Shown: one piece after another, positions 13,948 through 21,852 of the stretch
Numbering within the stretch: the first letter of the stretch is position 1
How the letters are laid out: every line of letters begins with the position of its first letter
Source: Isoptericola sp042668085
GTDB lineage: Bacteria; Actinomycetota; Actinomycetes; Actinomycetales; Cellulomonadaceae
Direction of reading: 5' to 3'
Assembly: GCF_042668085.1 (NCBI RefSeq)
Contig: NZ_JBHVBO010000029.1
Span: 1-32,952, forward strand
Length of the DNA stretch: 32,952 nucleotides
Notes under the pieces: model-generated
Database searches by the model: none
The model's input: the letters and a program-made list of their open reading frames with translations, nothing else
Told to the model about the DNA's origin: nothing
Made by a program: the position numbers and the translations under genes

Positions 13948-15783
13948 TCAGTCTTCGCGGTCCCACGCGGGCGAGATGCCGCGCGCGTACTGGATGTCGT
14001 CGTTGGGCACCCCGGCGGCGACCATCGGCCACACCATGGCGTCGCGCGAAACCTGGAAGTCGATGACCACGGGGCGGTCGTCGATCTCCTGCGCCCGCTT
14101 GATCGCGGCGTCGACCTCGTCCTCGCGCTCCACGCGGATGCCCTCGCAGCCGTACGCGTCCGCGAGCTTCACGAAGTCAGGGATGCGCGCCGTGCCGTGC
14201 CCGGTGTGCAGGTCGGTGTTCGAGTAGCGCTCCTCGTAAAAGAGCGTCTGCCACTGCCGCACCATGCCGAGCGAGCTGTTGTTGATCAGCGCCACCTTGA
14301 TGGGGATGTCGTTGATCGCGCAGGTCGCGAGCTCCTGGTTGGTCATCTGGAAGCAGCCGTCGCCGTCGATGGCCCACACCTCGCGGTCGGGCTCGCCCAC
14401 CTTGGCGCCCATCGCGGCCGGGACCGCGAAGCCCATCGTGCCGAGGCCCGCGGAGTTCAGCCAGGTGCGCGGGTGCTCGTAGCGGATGAACTGCGCCGCC
14501 CACATCTGGTGCTGCCCCACGCCCGCGGCGTAGATCGCCTCCGGGCCGGCCAGCTCGCCCAGACGGGAGATCACGTGCTGCGGCGACAGGTGGCCGTCGT
14601 CCGTGGGCGAGTAGCCCAGCGGGTAGGTCTCGCGCCACGTGTCGAGCTGGTGCCACCAGGCCGCCAGGTCGGGCCTGCCCACCTTGGCGTGCTCGGCCTC
14701 GAGGGCCGGCACCAGGTCCGCGATGACCTCGCGCAGGTCGCCGACGATCGGCACGTCCACCGGGCGGTTCTTGCCGATCTCCGCGGGGTCGATGTCGGCG
14801 TGCACGACGGCGGCGTGCGGCGCGAAGCTCGACAGCCGGCCGGTGACGCGGTCGTCGAAGCGGGCACCGAGGGCCACCACCAGGTCGGCCTTCTGCAGCG
14901 CCGCCACGGCGGGGACGGTGCCGTGCATCCCCGGCATGCCCAGGTGCTGCGGGTGGCTGTCCGGCACCGCGCCGCGGGCGGTGAGGGTCGTGACAACGGC
15001 GGCACCCGAGGTGTCGACCAGCCGGCGCAGCGCGTCCGAGGCACCGGAACGGATCACGCCGCCGCCCACGTACAGCACCGGGCGGCGGGCGGTGGCGAGC
15101 AGCTTCGCGGCCTCGCGGATCTGCTTGGCGTGCGGCTTCGTCACGGGGTGGTAGCCGGGCAGCGACAGCTCCTGCGGCCAGGAGAAAGTGGTCGAGGCGG
15201 TCATCGCGGACTTGGCGATGTCCACCAGCACCGGGCCGGGCCGCCCCGTCGACGCGATGTGGAACGCCTCGGCGATCGTGCGCGGGATCTCCGCCGCGTC
15301 CGTGACCAGGTAGGAGTGCTTGGTGATCGGCATCGTGATGCCGACGATGTCCGCCTCCTGGAACCCGTCGGTGCCGATCAGGGACTGCGCCACCTGGCCG
15401 GTGATCGCGACCAGCGGGACGGAGTCCATGTGCGCGTCGGCGATGGGCGTCACCAGGTTCGTCGCACCGGGGCCCGAGGTCGCCATCGTCACGCCGACCT
15501 TGCCGGTCGCGTGGGCGTAGCCCTGGGCCGCGTGCCCACCGCCCTGCTCGTGCCGCACCAGGACGTGCCGGATCTGCTTGGAGTCCATGAGCGGGTCGTA
15601 GAGCGGAAGGATCGCGCCCCCCGGGATGCCGAAGACGTTCTCGACGCCGACCGACTCGAGCGAGCGGACGATCGACTCGGCGCCGGTGACCTCCTCACCG
15701 GACACGGTTCGGCCGGCGGCACCGTCACTGCGCGACGCGGTGCGGGCGGCCACCTGGGCGGGGGTCGGGTTCGGCTGGACCAT
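13948..15783 (-). CDS. ilvB: Acetolactate synthase catalytic (large) subunit
   Basis: A 611-residue thiamine-diphosphate enzyme that forms acetolactate or acetohydroxybutyrate at the first common step. The N-terminal TPP domain shows VFGIPGGAILPLYD and the proton-relaying Glu79 in RHEQGGGHAAQGYA. A central FAD-binding domain follows, and the C-terminal domain has IDGDGCFQMTNQEL with NNSSLG, the metal/TPP motif. A ~33-residue Ala/Thr/Ser-rich extension precedes the conserved start TGAESIVRSLES, as is common in actinobacteria. AGGAGA precedes the ATG by ~7 nt. The 5' region carries a promoter, a leader peptide and an attenuator. Confidence 0.97.
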   Translation of the reverse strand: MVQPNPTPAQVAARTASRSDGAAGRTVSGEEVTGAESIVRSLESVGVENVFGIPGGAILPLYDPLMDSKQIRHVLVRHEQGGGHAAQGYAHATGKVGVTMATSGPGATNLVTPIADAHMDSVPLVAITGQVAQSLIGTDGFQEADIVGITMPITKHSYLVTDAAEIPRTIAEAFHIASTGRPGPVLVDIAKSAMTASTTFSWPQELSLPGYHPVTKPHAKQIREAAKLLATARRPVLYVGGGVIRSGASDALRRLVDTSGAAVVTTLTARGAVPDSHPQHLGMPGMHGTVPAVAALQKADLVVALGARFDDRVTGRLSSFAPHAAVVHADIDPAEIGKNRPVDVPIVGDLREVIADLVPALEAEHAKVGRPDLAAWWHQLDTWRETYPLGYSPTDDGHLSPQHVISRLGELAGPEAIYAAGVGQHQMWAAQFIRYEHPRTWLNSAGLGTMGFAVPAAMGAKVGEPDREVWAIDGDGCFQMTNQELATCAINDIPIKVALINNSSLGMVRQWQTLFYEERYSNTDLHTGHGTARIPDFVKLADAYGCEGIRVEREDEVDAAIKRAQEIDDRPVVIDFQVSRDAMVWPMVAAGVPNDDIQYARGISPAWDRED

Positions 15784-15844
15784 CGGTCTCTCCTGCCGGT
15801 CGGTCTTGCGGGCGAAGGGTCTGGCGAGGGGTGTCGCTGCAATG

Positions 15845-15884
15845 AAAAACCCCCCGGTCCCGGGATGACGGGACTGACGAGGGG
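15845..15884 (-). terminator. ilvB: Attenuator terminator upstream of ilvB
   Basis: Read toward ilvB, GTCCC (15870-15874) pairs with GGGAC (15857-15861) and CCCC (15881-15884) can pair with the G6 run at 15850-15855, followed immediately by five T (15845-15849). It is an intrinsic terminator 61 nt before the gene and after the leader peptide. A competing pairing of two GCGCGC segments (15923-15928 and 15888-15893) is possible, the first lying within the leader peptide codons. Confidence 0.8.
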
Positions 15885-15915
15885 TGAGCGCGCTGACGAA
15901 GCCTGGGTGCGTGGG

Positions 15916-15960
15916 CTAGTCGGCGCGCCCGGGAAGAAGTACTACGAGGATCGTCTGCAC
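15916..15960 (-). CDS. ilvB leader peptide
   Basis: A 14-codon frame, GTG start, encodes MQTILVVLLPGRAD. The Ile-Leu-Val-Val-Leu-Leu run contains all three amino acids made by the downstream operon, as in classical ilv attenuators, and uses the codons GTA GTA CTT CTT, which are uncommon in this GC-rich window. No Shine-Dalgarno is present. TAACGT lies 7 nt upstream, so the transcript probably begins at the GTG. Starvation for any of the three would stall the ribosome and favour read-through of the terminator at 15845-15884. Confidence 0.9.
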   Translation of the reverse strand: MQTILVVLLPGRAD

Positions 15961-15967
15961 GGATCGA

Positions 15968-15996
15968 ACGTTACGCCCGCGACTCGCCGATGTCAC
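15968..15996 (-). promoter_or_regulatory. ilvB: Promoter of the ilvB leader
   Basis: GTGACA (top-strand 15991-15996) and TAACGT (15968-15973) are separated by exactly 17 bp, and the leader GTG begins 7 nt after the -10. The -35 is overlapped by the odd palindrome TCACG-T-CGTGA (15993-16003), a possible operator. Confidence 0.75.
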
Positions 15997-16003
15997 GTCG
16001 TGA

Positions 16004-16045
16004 GCCCGGTGTCCCATCATGCGGACAGCATGCGGGGCACCGGGC
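16004..16045 (-). terminator. Terminator hairpin after the ABC-2 permease gene
   Basis: GCCCGGTGTCCC (16004-16015) pairs with GGGGCACCGGGC (16034-16045) over 12 bp with one wobble-type position, and ATGC/GCAT inside the 18-nt loop can extend it. It lies 28 nt after the permease stop and just before the ilvB promoter, so it would insulate the two units. No T-tail follows. Confidence 0.65.
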
Positions 16046-16072
16046 CCACGACCTGCGGGGCGACGGCCGCGA

Positions 16073-17161
16073 TCAGCTCACGTCGCGACGCCGGAAGACG
16101 AGCACCGCGAGCAGCGTGACGACGACGGCGAGCGCCGCCACGGTCAGCCCGCCCTGCGCGGTCGTCACGACGTGGTCCACGGGGACGCACTCGAAGACGC
16201 CGCCGGCGTCCGGCGTGCACCGCTCCGTCGTGAACACGGTGCCGCCCTGCAACCAGGCCGAGAGCGCCGTCGTCGGCAGCCAGCGCTGCGCGTCCCCCAG
16301 ACCGAACCCGAAGGCGAGGCAGCCCCAGGCGACCACGCCGACCAGGACGACGGCGGCCGCGGCGTGCTTGAGGAGCGTGCCGAGCGCCACGCCGAGTGCC
16401 GCGAGCACCGCTCCGGCGGCGACGAGCCGCCCGGTGAACGCCGCGACCTCGAGCCAGACGGCGCCCGTGAGGTCGCCGAGCGTGCCGTACGAGGCGTACA
16501 CCGCGTACGACGCGCCGACCAGGAGCGCGAAGCCGACCAGCACCAGCGGGACCGTGCCGAGCGCGACGGCCACCGCCTTCGACCAGTACACGCGCTGGCG
16601 GCGCGGCTCGAACGTCAGCCACATGCCGAGCGAACCGCTGTTGATCTCGGCGGTCACGAAGCTCACGCCGACGACGAGCACGACGAGCAGCAGCAGGATC
16701 GCGAGGTCGTCGAGCGACGCCAGGCCCGACCACCCGTTCCACACCGAGGAACGGATCTCCGCCACCGCGGCCGCGGTGGCTGCGTCGTCCGTGGCGGGGT
16801 CCTCGGCCCCGAACATCGCCTCCTGCTGGGCCGCGTCGGGGACGAACGTCTGCGTGGGCGGCAGGTACCAGTCCAGCCGGGGGGCCATCTGGTCACAGCC
16901 CCACTCCGCCGCGGTCATGTCCTGCTCCTCGGCCTCGGCCTCGCAGTCCGCGACCTGCTGCGCCCCGTCCTTCTCCCACGCCTCCTGGTCGGACGCGAAC
17001 ATGCGCTCGGCATCCGCGACCTCCTGGTCGCTCGGCGGGGGCGCCGACAGGTACGTCGCGACGCCGCTCAGCGCGACGAGCGCGAGCAGACCCACGCACG
17101 CCCAGCGTGTGACCTGACGCGCCCACAACCGGCGCAGCTCGACCCGCAGCAGGCGGCTCAT
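16073..17161 (-). CDS. ABC-2 type transporter permease
   Basis: A 362-residue integral membrane subunit. One helix lies near residues 17-38, followed by a long acidic extracytoplasmic segment (about 40-150) containing two cysteines (ADCEAEAEEQ and WGCDQ). Five more helices follow, starting LAILLLLVVLVVGVSFVTAEINSGSLGMWL, which is typical of ABC-2 export permeases. A further extracytoplasmic loop with CTPDAGGVFECVP may form a disulfide. The last helix ends in RRRDVS. Its ATG overlaps the ATPase stop by 4 nt (ATGA). The substrate is unknown. Confidence 0.88.
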   Translation of the reverse strand: MSRLLRVELRRLWARQVTRWACVGLLALVALSGVATYLSAPPPSDQEVADAERMFASDQEAWEKDGAQQVADCEAEAEEQDMTAAEWGCDQMAPRLDWYLPPTQTFVPDAAQQEAMFGAEDPATDDAATAAAVAEIRSSVWNGWSGLASLDDLAILLLLVVLVVGVSFVTAEINSGSLGMWLTFEPRRQRVYWSKAVAVALGTVPLVLVGFALLVGASYAVYASYGTLGDLTGAVWLEVAAFTGRLVAAGAVLAALGVALGTLLKHAAAAVVLVGVVAWGCLAFGFGLGDAQRWLPTTALSAWLQGGTVFTTERCTPDAGGVFECVPVDHVVTTAQGGLTVAALAVVVTLLAVLVFRRRDVS

Positions 17162-18174
17162 GCGTCCACCCCCGTCCCCGCGCCGGCGCTCGCCGCCGTC
17201 GCCGCGGGGCCACCTCCACCGCCGGGGACCTCCCCCGCCGTGAGGCCGAGGAACACCGACTCGAGGTCGGCCTGGAGCGGCGTGAGCTCGCGCACCCACA
17301 CGCCGCGCTCGCCGAGGGCGCGGTTGACGGCCGCGGGGTCGGCGGCGCCGTCGACCAGGAGCGCGTCGTGCTCGCGCCGCACGAGCAGCCCGCTGGTCTC
17401 GAGGACGCTGGTCGCGATGGTGAGGTCCGTGGGCGCGACGCGCAGCCGGACCGACCCGGTCGCGGAGCCGGCACCGATGAGGTCGGCCACGCGTCCCGCG
17501 GCGACGAGGCGGCCGCGGGCCACGATCGAGACCGTGTCGGCGATCTGCTCGACCTCGGCCAGGATGTGGCTCGAGACCAGCACCGTCTTGCCCTGGTCGG
17601 CGAGGCCGCGCATCGTCTGCCGGATCTCGCGGATCCCGGCGGGGTCGAGGCCGTTCGTCGGCTCGTCGAAGATCAGCAGGTCGGGATCCTTGAGCAGCGT
17701 CGCCGCGATCGCCAGGCGCTGCTTCATGCCGAGCGAGTAGCCCTTGTACTTGTCCTTGGCCCGCCCGGTGAGCCCGACCTCGTCGATGACGGCGTCCACG
17801 CGGCCCGCGGGCGCGCCGATCGCGTCGGCGAGCAGGCGCAGGTTGCGGCGGGCGCTGAACGCCGGGAAGAACTTCGGGCTCTCGACGATGGCGCCGACGC
17901 GGCCCACCACCTCGGGCAGCCGCTTCGGCACCTCGTGCCCGAAGATCGTCGCGGTCCCGCGGTCGGGCCGGACCAGGCCCAGGAGCATGCGGATCGTCGT
18001 CGTCTTCCCCGATCCGTTGGGCCCCAGGAACCCGTGCACACCCCCCACCGGCACCTGCAGGTCGAGGCCCTCGACCCCGACCGACCTCCCTCGCACGCTC
18101 CGGTACGTCTTGCGGAGCCCTCGCGTCTCGATCGCGAGCCCTCCACCGTCTCGGCCACCGTCCAGCACGGCCAC
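17158..18174 (-). CDS. ABC transporter ATP-binding protein (exporter type)
   Basis: The ATPase partner of the permease. Walker A is GPNGSGKTT near residue 51, the signature is YSLGMKQR near 145, Walker B is DLLIFDEPTNGLDP, and SSHIL supplies the switch histidine. The C-terminal ~100 residues form an extra domain often seen in ABC-2 drug or lantibiotic-type exporters, ending in a Gly/Ala-rich tail. Start choice is uncertain. A near-perfect AGGAGGTG overlaps GTG codons at 18180, 18174 and 18168; I use 18174, which leaves about 5 nt after AGGAGG. TATTCT at 18241-18246 with TTTCCT 17 bp upstream is a moderate promoter candidate. Confidence 0.9.
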   Translation of the reverse strand: MAVLDGGRDGGGLAIETRGLRKTYRSVRGRSVGVEGLDLQVPVGGVHGFLGPNGSGKTTTIRMLLGLVRPDRGTATIFGHEVPKRLPEVVGRVGAIVESPKFFPAFSARRNLRLLADAIGAPAGRVDAVIDEVGLTGRAKDKYKGYSLGMKQRLAIAATLLKDPDLLIFDEPTNGLDPAGIREIRQTMRGLADQGKTVLVSSHILAEVEQIADTVSIVARGRLVAAGRVADLIGAGSATGSVRLRVAPTDLTIATSVLETSGLLVRREHDALLVDGAADPAAVNRALGERGVWVRELTPLQADLESVFLGLTAGEVPGGGGGPAATAASAGAGTGVDA

Positions 18175-18240
18175 CGCCACCTCCTCGTGGCCGCGGCGCG
18201 GCCTGTCGGTCGCGCCCGTCGGACGACGGCGCTGCCAGGG

Positions 18241-18269
18241 AGAATAGAGCAGCCTTGACGGTGAGGAAA
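18241..18269 (-). promoter_or_regulatory. Candidate promoter of the ABC-2 exporter operon
   Basis: TATTCT (top-strand AGAATA, 18241-18246) is preceded at 17 bp by TTTCCT (18264-18269). The -10 fits well and the -35 poorly. It lies about 65 nt before the ATPase start. Confidence 0.4.
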
Positions 18270-18306
18270 GGTCCCCGCTACCCGGGATTGACCGTGTCGG
18301 GGAAGC

Positions 18307-19635
18307 TCACCCGCCCGGCTCGATCCCCCGGCGTTCGGCGCGCCCCGGGATCACGGCGATGTCCACCTCGTTGCCCTCGGGGTCCGCGACCGTGCGCCAG
18401 AAGGGCGCCTCCGCCTCGCGCACGACCGTGCCGCCGGCGGCGACGGCCGCGGCCACGCGCGCGCCGGCGACGTCGGCGGGCACCATGACGTCCACGTGGA
18501 CCCGGTTGCGCTGCTCGCGCGGCTCGGCCATCTGCTGCAGGAAGACCGAGGGACCGCGCAGCAGCGGGTCGTACAGGACCGTCGTGCCGCGCTCGGCGTA
18601 CCCGAGCGCCGCCGCCCAGAAGCGGCGCACCGCGTCGACGTCGAGCGCGTCGAACGTGAGCTGCACGTCGCGCAGGACGGCGGGCTCGGCGCGCAGCCCG
18701 AGGTCGCGCGCGGCGGCCTGCGCCCGCTGCGCCACCCCGAGCCGGGCCGGGTCGATCCAGCCGTCCTCGGGCGGCCCGACCCGCAGCGTGACGCCGGAGG
18801 GCCGCAGGTCGGCGTACAGCGGCACGCCGGCCTCCTCGGCGGCGCGGGCCGCCCGGGCGACCAGCTCGACGCCCGCGTCGAAGCCGCCGGTCGCGTAGTA
18901 GGCGCTCGCGCCCTGGAGCACCCGCCAGTCCTCCACCCCGCCCGCCGCCCGGAACTCCGCGGGCGTGAGCAGGCCGTCGGGCAGGTCCTCCTCGAACCCC
19001 TCCCAGGCGATGACGTCCGCCTCGTTCCCCTCCGCGTCCGCGAGCGTCCACCAGTGCGGCACGAACTCCTCGGTCGTGACGCGCCCGCCGGCCGCGAGCG
19101 CCGCGTCGACGCGCGTCTGTCGCACGTCGTCGGGCACGAAGACGTCGAGGTGGAGACGGCCCCGCAGGGGGCGCGGCTCGTCCATGGCCTGGAACCAGAT
19201 CCCCGGCCACCGCCGGTGCGGGTCGCGGAGGTCCTCCCCGGTACGGGTGTGCCCGAGGACCACGCCCCAGAACGGCATGACCTGCTCGCGGTCGGCGGCG
19301 TCGACGGTCAGCTCCACCTCCTGGACGCCCGCGGGGTCGGCGGCGAGCCCGAGATCCGCCGCCGCGGCCGAGACCTCCCGAGCCAGGGCGACGTCGCGCC
19401 GGCTCAGGCCGTCGACGTCGTGGGTCCGCACGCGCACGACGACGCCGCCGGGCCGCAGGTCGACGTCCGGGTGGTGGCCCGCGGCGTCGGCGAGCACGCG
19501 GACGCGCTCGAGGAGGACGGCGCCCTCGCCGCGCTCGCGGGTACGGAACAGGGCGCTCGCGCCGGTGCCGAGCGCGCGCCAGTCCTCGGTCCCGTCGGCG
19601 GCCTCGAACCCGGCCGCGGTGATCTCGTCGGGCAT
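18307..19635 (-). CDS. Doubled pterin-dehydratase-like/VOC fusion protein
   Basis: A 442-residue protein built of two similar halves. Each half has a ~100-residue domain resembling pterin-4a-carbinolamine dehydratase (PCD), followed by a ~115-residue VOC (glyoxalase-like) domain. In the first PCD domain (about 1-103) GHHPDVDLRPGG and the following THD keep the histidines of the PCD active site. In the second (about 219-320) the equivalent position is GVPLYADLRPSG, so the histidines are lost. The VOC parts (104-218, 321-442) both show FWGVVLG/FWAAALG, a conserved middle block RLHLDVFVPDD/RVHVDVMVPAD and AEGNEADVIA/PEGNEVDIAV. GGGGAGGGG precedes the ATG. Its substrate is unknown; PCD-VOC fusions may be resistance or cofactor enzymes, but that is not shown here. 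Confidence 0.85.
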   Translation of the reverse strand: MPDEITAAGFEAADGTEDWRALGTGASALFRTRERGEGAVLLERVRVLADAAGHHPDVDLRPGGVVVRVRTHDVDGLSRRDVALAREVSAAAADLGLAADPAGVQEVELTVDAADREQVMPFWGVVLGHTRTGEDLRDPHRRWPGIWFQAMDEPRPLRGRLHLDVFVPDDVRQTRVDAALAAGGRVTTEEFVPHWWTLADAEGNEADVIAWEGFEEDLPDGLLTPAEFRAAGGVEDWRVLQGASAYYATGGFDAGVELVARAARAAEEAGVPLYADLRPSGVTLRVGPPEDGWIDPARLGVAQRAQAAARDLGLRAEPAVLRDVQLTFDALDVDAVRRFWAAALGYAERGTTVLYDPLLRGPSVFLQQMAEPREQRNRVHVDVMVPADVAGARVAAAVAAGGTVVREAEAPFWRTVADPEGNEVDIAVIPGRAERRGIEPGG

Positions 19636-19751
19636 GCCCCTCCCCCGTCCGTCGCCGTCCCGGGCTCCTGCCCCGGTCCACCCTGCCCCGCCGTCGCGAG
19701 TCTCGCGCGGCGGCGGGCGGCGTCGAACGGTCCCCGCCCTGACTCCTCGGG

Positions 19752-20297
19752 TCAGGCGCGGCGGGCCGGCGACCAGCAGCGTGCCGTGGCGCCGACGCCG
19801 TTCCAGGCGACCACGGTCACGACGAGGACGAGGATCGCGGCGGCCGCCTCCTCCCCCACCTCGGCCACGAGGCCCTCGACCACGGCGGCCGGCACCTCGG
19901 CCGCCGAGAGGCGGACGACCGCCTCGGCGAGCTCGAGCGCGGCGCGCTCGGCGGCGGTGAAGAAGCTCGACTCGCGCCACACGGGCAGAGCCAGCAGCCG
20001 CTGCTGGTCGACACCGTGCTCGGCGGCCGCACGGGAGTGCATGTCGACGCAGTACGCGCAGCCGTTGAGCTGGGAGGCGCGGAGCCGGACGAGCTCGCGC
20101 ACGGAGGGATCCACGCCCGCCCGGTCCGCGTCCGCGGCGGCCGCCGCGTCGAGGCGGCCCATCGCGGCGGAGAACCCGGGGGCGAGGCGGTCCACGTCGA
20201 GGCGCCGCGGGACGCGGACGAACGAGGGACGGGATGCGGTGTCGGCGGTCGTCGTGCCGGTGGTCGTCGTGCCGGTGGTCGTCGTGTCGGTAGTCAT
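19752..20297 (-). CDS. AhpD-like (carboxymuconolactone decarboxylase family) protein
   Basis: A 181-residue protein of the AhpD/CMD family. The core motif E68-x3-R-x-S-x-L-NGC-AYC-x3-H is complete, with Cys80, Cys83 and His87, so a peroxidase or peroxidase-associated redox activity is likely. The C-terminal half is the usual helical bundle. The first ~20 residues are almost only Thr with Gly and Asp, encoded by a 15-bp tandem repeat. No Shine-Dalgarno is seen; TAGCGT stands 7 nt before the ATG, suggesting a leaderless transcript. It is divergent from the MocR gene over 46 nt, so MocR probably controls it. Confidence 0.88.
   Translation of the reverse strand: MTTDTTTTGTTTTGTTTADTASRPSFVRVPRRLDVDRLAPGFSAAMGRLDAAAAADADRAGVDPSVRELVRLRASQLNGCAYCVDMHSRAAAEHGVDQQRLLALPVWRESSFFTAAERAALELAEAVVRLSAAEVPAAVVEGLVAEVGEEAAAAILVLVVTVVAWNGVGATARCWSPARRA
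20248..20288. repeat. 15-bp tandem repeat within the AhpD-like gene
   Basis: GTCGTCGTGCCGGTG occurs twice in tandem and then once with a single change before diverging. It encodes TTTTG-type repeats in the N-terminal tail of the AhpD-like protein. Because each unit is five codons, copy-number change would alter tail length without a frameshift. Confidence 0.75.
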
Positions 20298-20317
20298 GAC
20301 GTCGACGCTACGAGCAG

Positions 20318-20363
20318 ATGGACCAGGACTACAGTGCAATCTCGTGGCAGATTTCTGGTCCAT
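20318..20363. promoter_or_regulatory. Inverted-repeat operator between AhpD-like and MocR genes
   Basis: ATGGACCAG (20318-20326) and CTGGTCCAT (20355-20363) are perfect complements 28 nt apart. The left copy lies in the promoter spacer for both genes and the right copy inside the MocR coding start. TACAGT (20330-20335) is 8 nt before the MocR GTG, and TAGCGT is 7 nt before the AhpD-like ATG. MocR proteins are dimers that commonly bind two separated sites, so autoregulation and control of the divergent gene are likely. Confidence 0.7.
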
Positions 20364-21852
20364 TTCCCCGGAGGCGCCGGCGACAGGGGGCCTCGACCTG
20401 CACCTCGCGCTCGGTGCACCGCGCCCCGGCCGCGGCCTGGAGGGCGCGCTGCGGGACGCCGTGACGAGCGGCCGGCTCGCGCCGGGCGCCCGGTTGCCCT
20501 CGTCGCGGGCGCTCGCGGCCGACCTCGGCGTCGCGCGCGGCACCGTCGCCGCGGTGTACGCCCAGCTCGCCGCGGAGGGGTGGCTCGACTCCCGGGTCGG
20601 CGCCGGGACGTGGGTCGCGTCCCCGACGTCGGCCCCGCCGGCGGTCGCGGCGCCTCCTCCCGCGGAGCCCGACCGTCTCGACCTGCGCCCCGGCATCCCC
20701 GACGCCTCCGCCTTCCCTCGCGCCGCGTGGGCCGCGAGCGCCCGCCGCGCGGTGACCGAGGCCGCCACCGCGCACCTCGGGTACGGGGACCCGCTCGGCG
20801 ACGCAGGGCTGCGACGCGCTCTCGCCGCGTACCTGGCCCGGGTGCGCGGAGTGCGGACCGAGGAGGCTGCCGTGGTCGTGACGCACGGCTTCGGCGAGCT
20901 GCTCGCGCTGGTGTGCCGGGCCCTGGCCGGCCGTGGGGCCCGGCGGGTCGCGGTCGAGCGCTACGGGCACGCGGCGCACCGCGAGGTCGTCGCGGCCGCC
21001 GGGCTCGACGTCGTCCCCGTCGCGGTGGACGGCGACGGCCTGGACGTCGCCGCGCTCGCCGCCCTGCCCGGGATCGACGCCGTCCTGGTGACCGCCGCGC
21101 ACCAGTTCCCGACGGGCGTGGCGCTCGCACCCGACCGCCGCCGGAGCCTTGTCGCGTGGGCGGCCCGCACGGGCGCGCTGGTCGTCGAGGACGACTACGA
21201 CGGGGAGTTCCGCTACGACCGGCGTGCCGTCGGTGCCCTGCAGGCGCTGGCCCCCGACCGCGTCGTCTACGCGGGCACCGCCAGCAAGGCGCTCGCCCCC
21301 GGCATCGGGCTCGCCTGGGGCGCGGTGCCCCCGGCGCTGGTGCCGGACCTCGCGCACCAGCGCCGGCTGTCGGGCGTCCGGCCCGACCGCCTCGGCCAGC
21401 TCACGCTCGCCCGCTTCCTCGACGACCACGGGTACGACCGGACGGTGCGCAGCCGACGCGCCGCGTACCGCGCGCGGCGCCGTCGCCTGCAGGAGGTGGT
21501 CGAGGCGCGGCTGCCCGGGTGCCGGCTCGTCGGCATGGACGCGGGCCTGCACGGCCTGCTGGCGCTGCTCGACGGCGTCCCGGAGCGGGCGGTCGTCCGG
21601 GCCGCGGCCGCGCGCGGGCTACGGCTGGCGGGGCTGGGCGAGCTCGACGCGTCGGGGGTCGTCGGCGTGGCTCCCGACCCCGGGCCGCAGTACGTCGTCG
21701 TGGGGTTCGGCGCCCCGCCCGGGCACCGCTACGAGGCGGCGCTCGGCGTGCTGGTGGCCGCGGTGACGGATGCGGCGGCCGACGCGGTGCGCCCCGGCGT
21801 CAGTGCCGCGACGTCTCCGCCGGCAGCTCCAGCTCGGCCGCGGCGTCGCTGA
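20344..21852 (+). CDS. MocR/PdxR-family regulator (GntR HTH fused to aminotransferase-like domain)
   Basis: A 502-residue protein. Residues ~18-92 are a GntR winged helix (ARLPSSRALAADLGVARGTV). After a Pro/Ala linker, residues ~110-470 are a class I aminotransferase-like domain that binds PLP, with EDDYDGEFRYD (282-292) and Lys315 in ASKALAPG. Such proteins respond to PLP or an amino compound. The GTG start lacks a ribosome site, and TACAGT 8 nt upstream suggests a leaderless start. No pdxST genes are nearby, so it cannot be called PdxR. Its target by position is the divergent AhpD-like gene. The 3' end overlaps the convergent pterin dehydratase gene by 53 nt. Confidence 0.9.
   Translation: MADFWSISPEAPATGGLDLHLALGAPRPGRGLEGALRDAVTSGRLAPGARLPSSRALAADLGVARGTVAAVYAQLAAEGWLDSRVGAGTWVASPTSAPPAVAAPPPAEPDRLDLRPGIPDASAFPRAAWAASARRAVTEAATAHLGYGDPLGDAGLRRALAAYLARVRGVRTEEAAVVVTHGFGELLALVCRALAGRGARRVAVERYGHAAHREVVAAAGLDVVPVAVDGDGLDVAALAALPGIDAVLVTAAHQFPTGVALAPDRRRSLVAWAARTGALVVEDDYDGEFRYDRRAVGALQALAPDRVVYAGTASKALAPGIGLAWGAVPPALVPDLAHQRRLSGVRPDRLGQLTLARFLDDHGYDRTVRSRRAAYRARRRRLQEVVEARLPGCRLVGMDAGLHGLLALLDGVPERAVVRAAAARGLRLAGLGELDASGVVGVAPDPGPQYVVVGFGAPPGHRYEAALGVLVAAVTDAAADAVRPGVSAATSPPAAPARPRRR

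Noticed and set aside
13921..16119. A 732-codon plus-strand frame opposite ilvB
   Set aside because: It is antisense to ilvB, is His/Arg/Val-rich without family features, and runs through the attenuator region.
18496..21852. A 1118-codon open frame on the plus strand
   Set aside because: Only the part from 20344 is a protein (MocR). The upstream portion is the antisense of the PCD-VOC and AhpD-like genes, kept open by high GC.
20344..21852. Naming the MocR protein PdxR
   Set aside because: pdxS and pdxT are not adjacent, and the family has many other targets.
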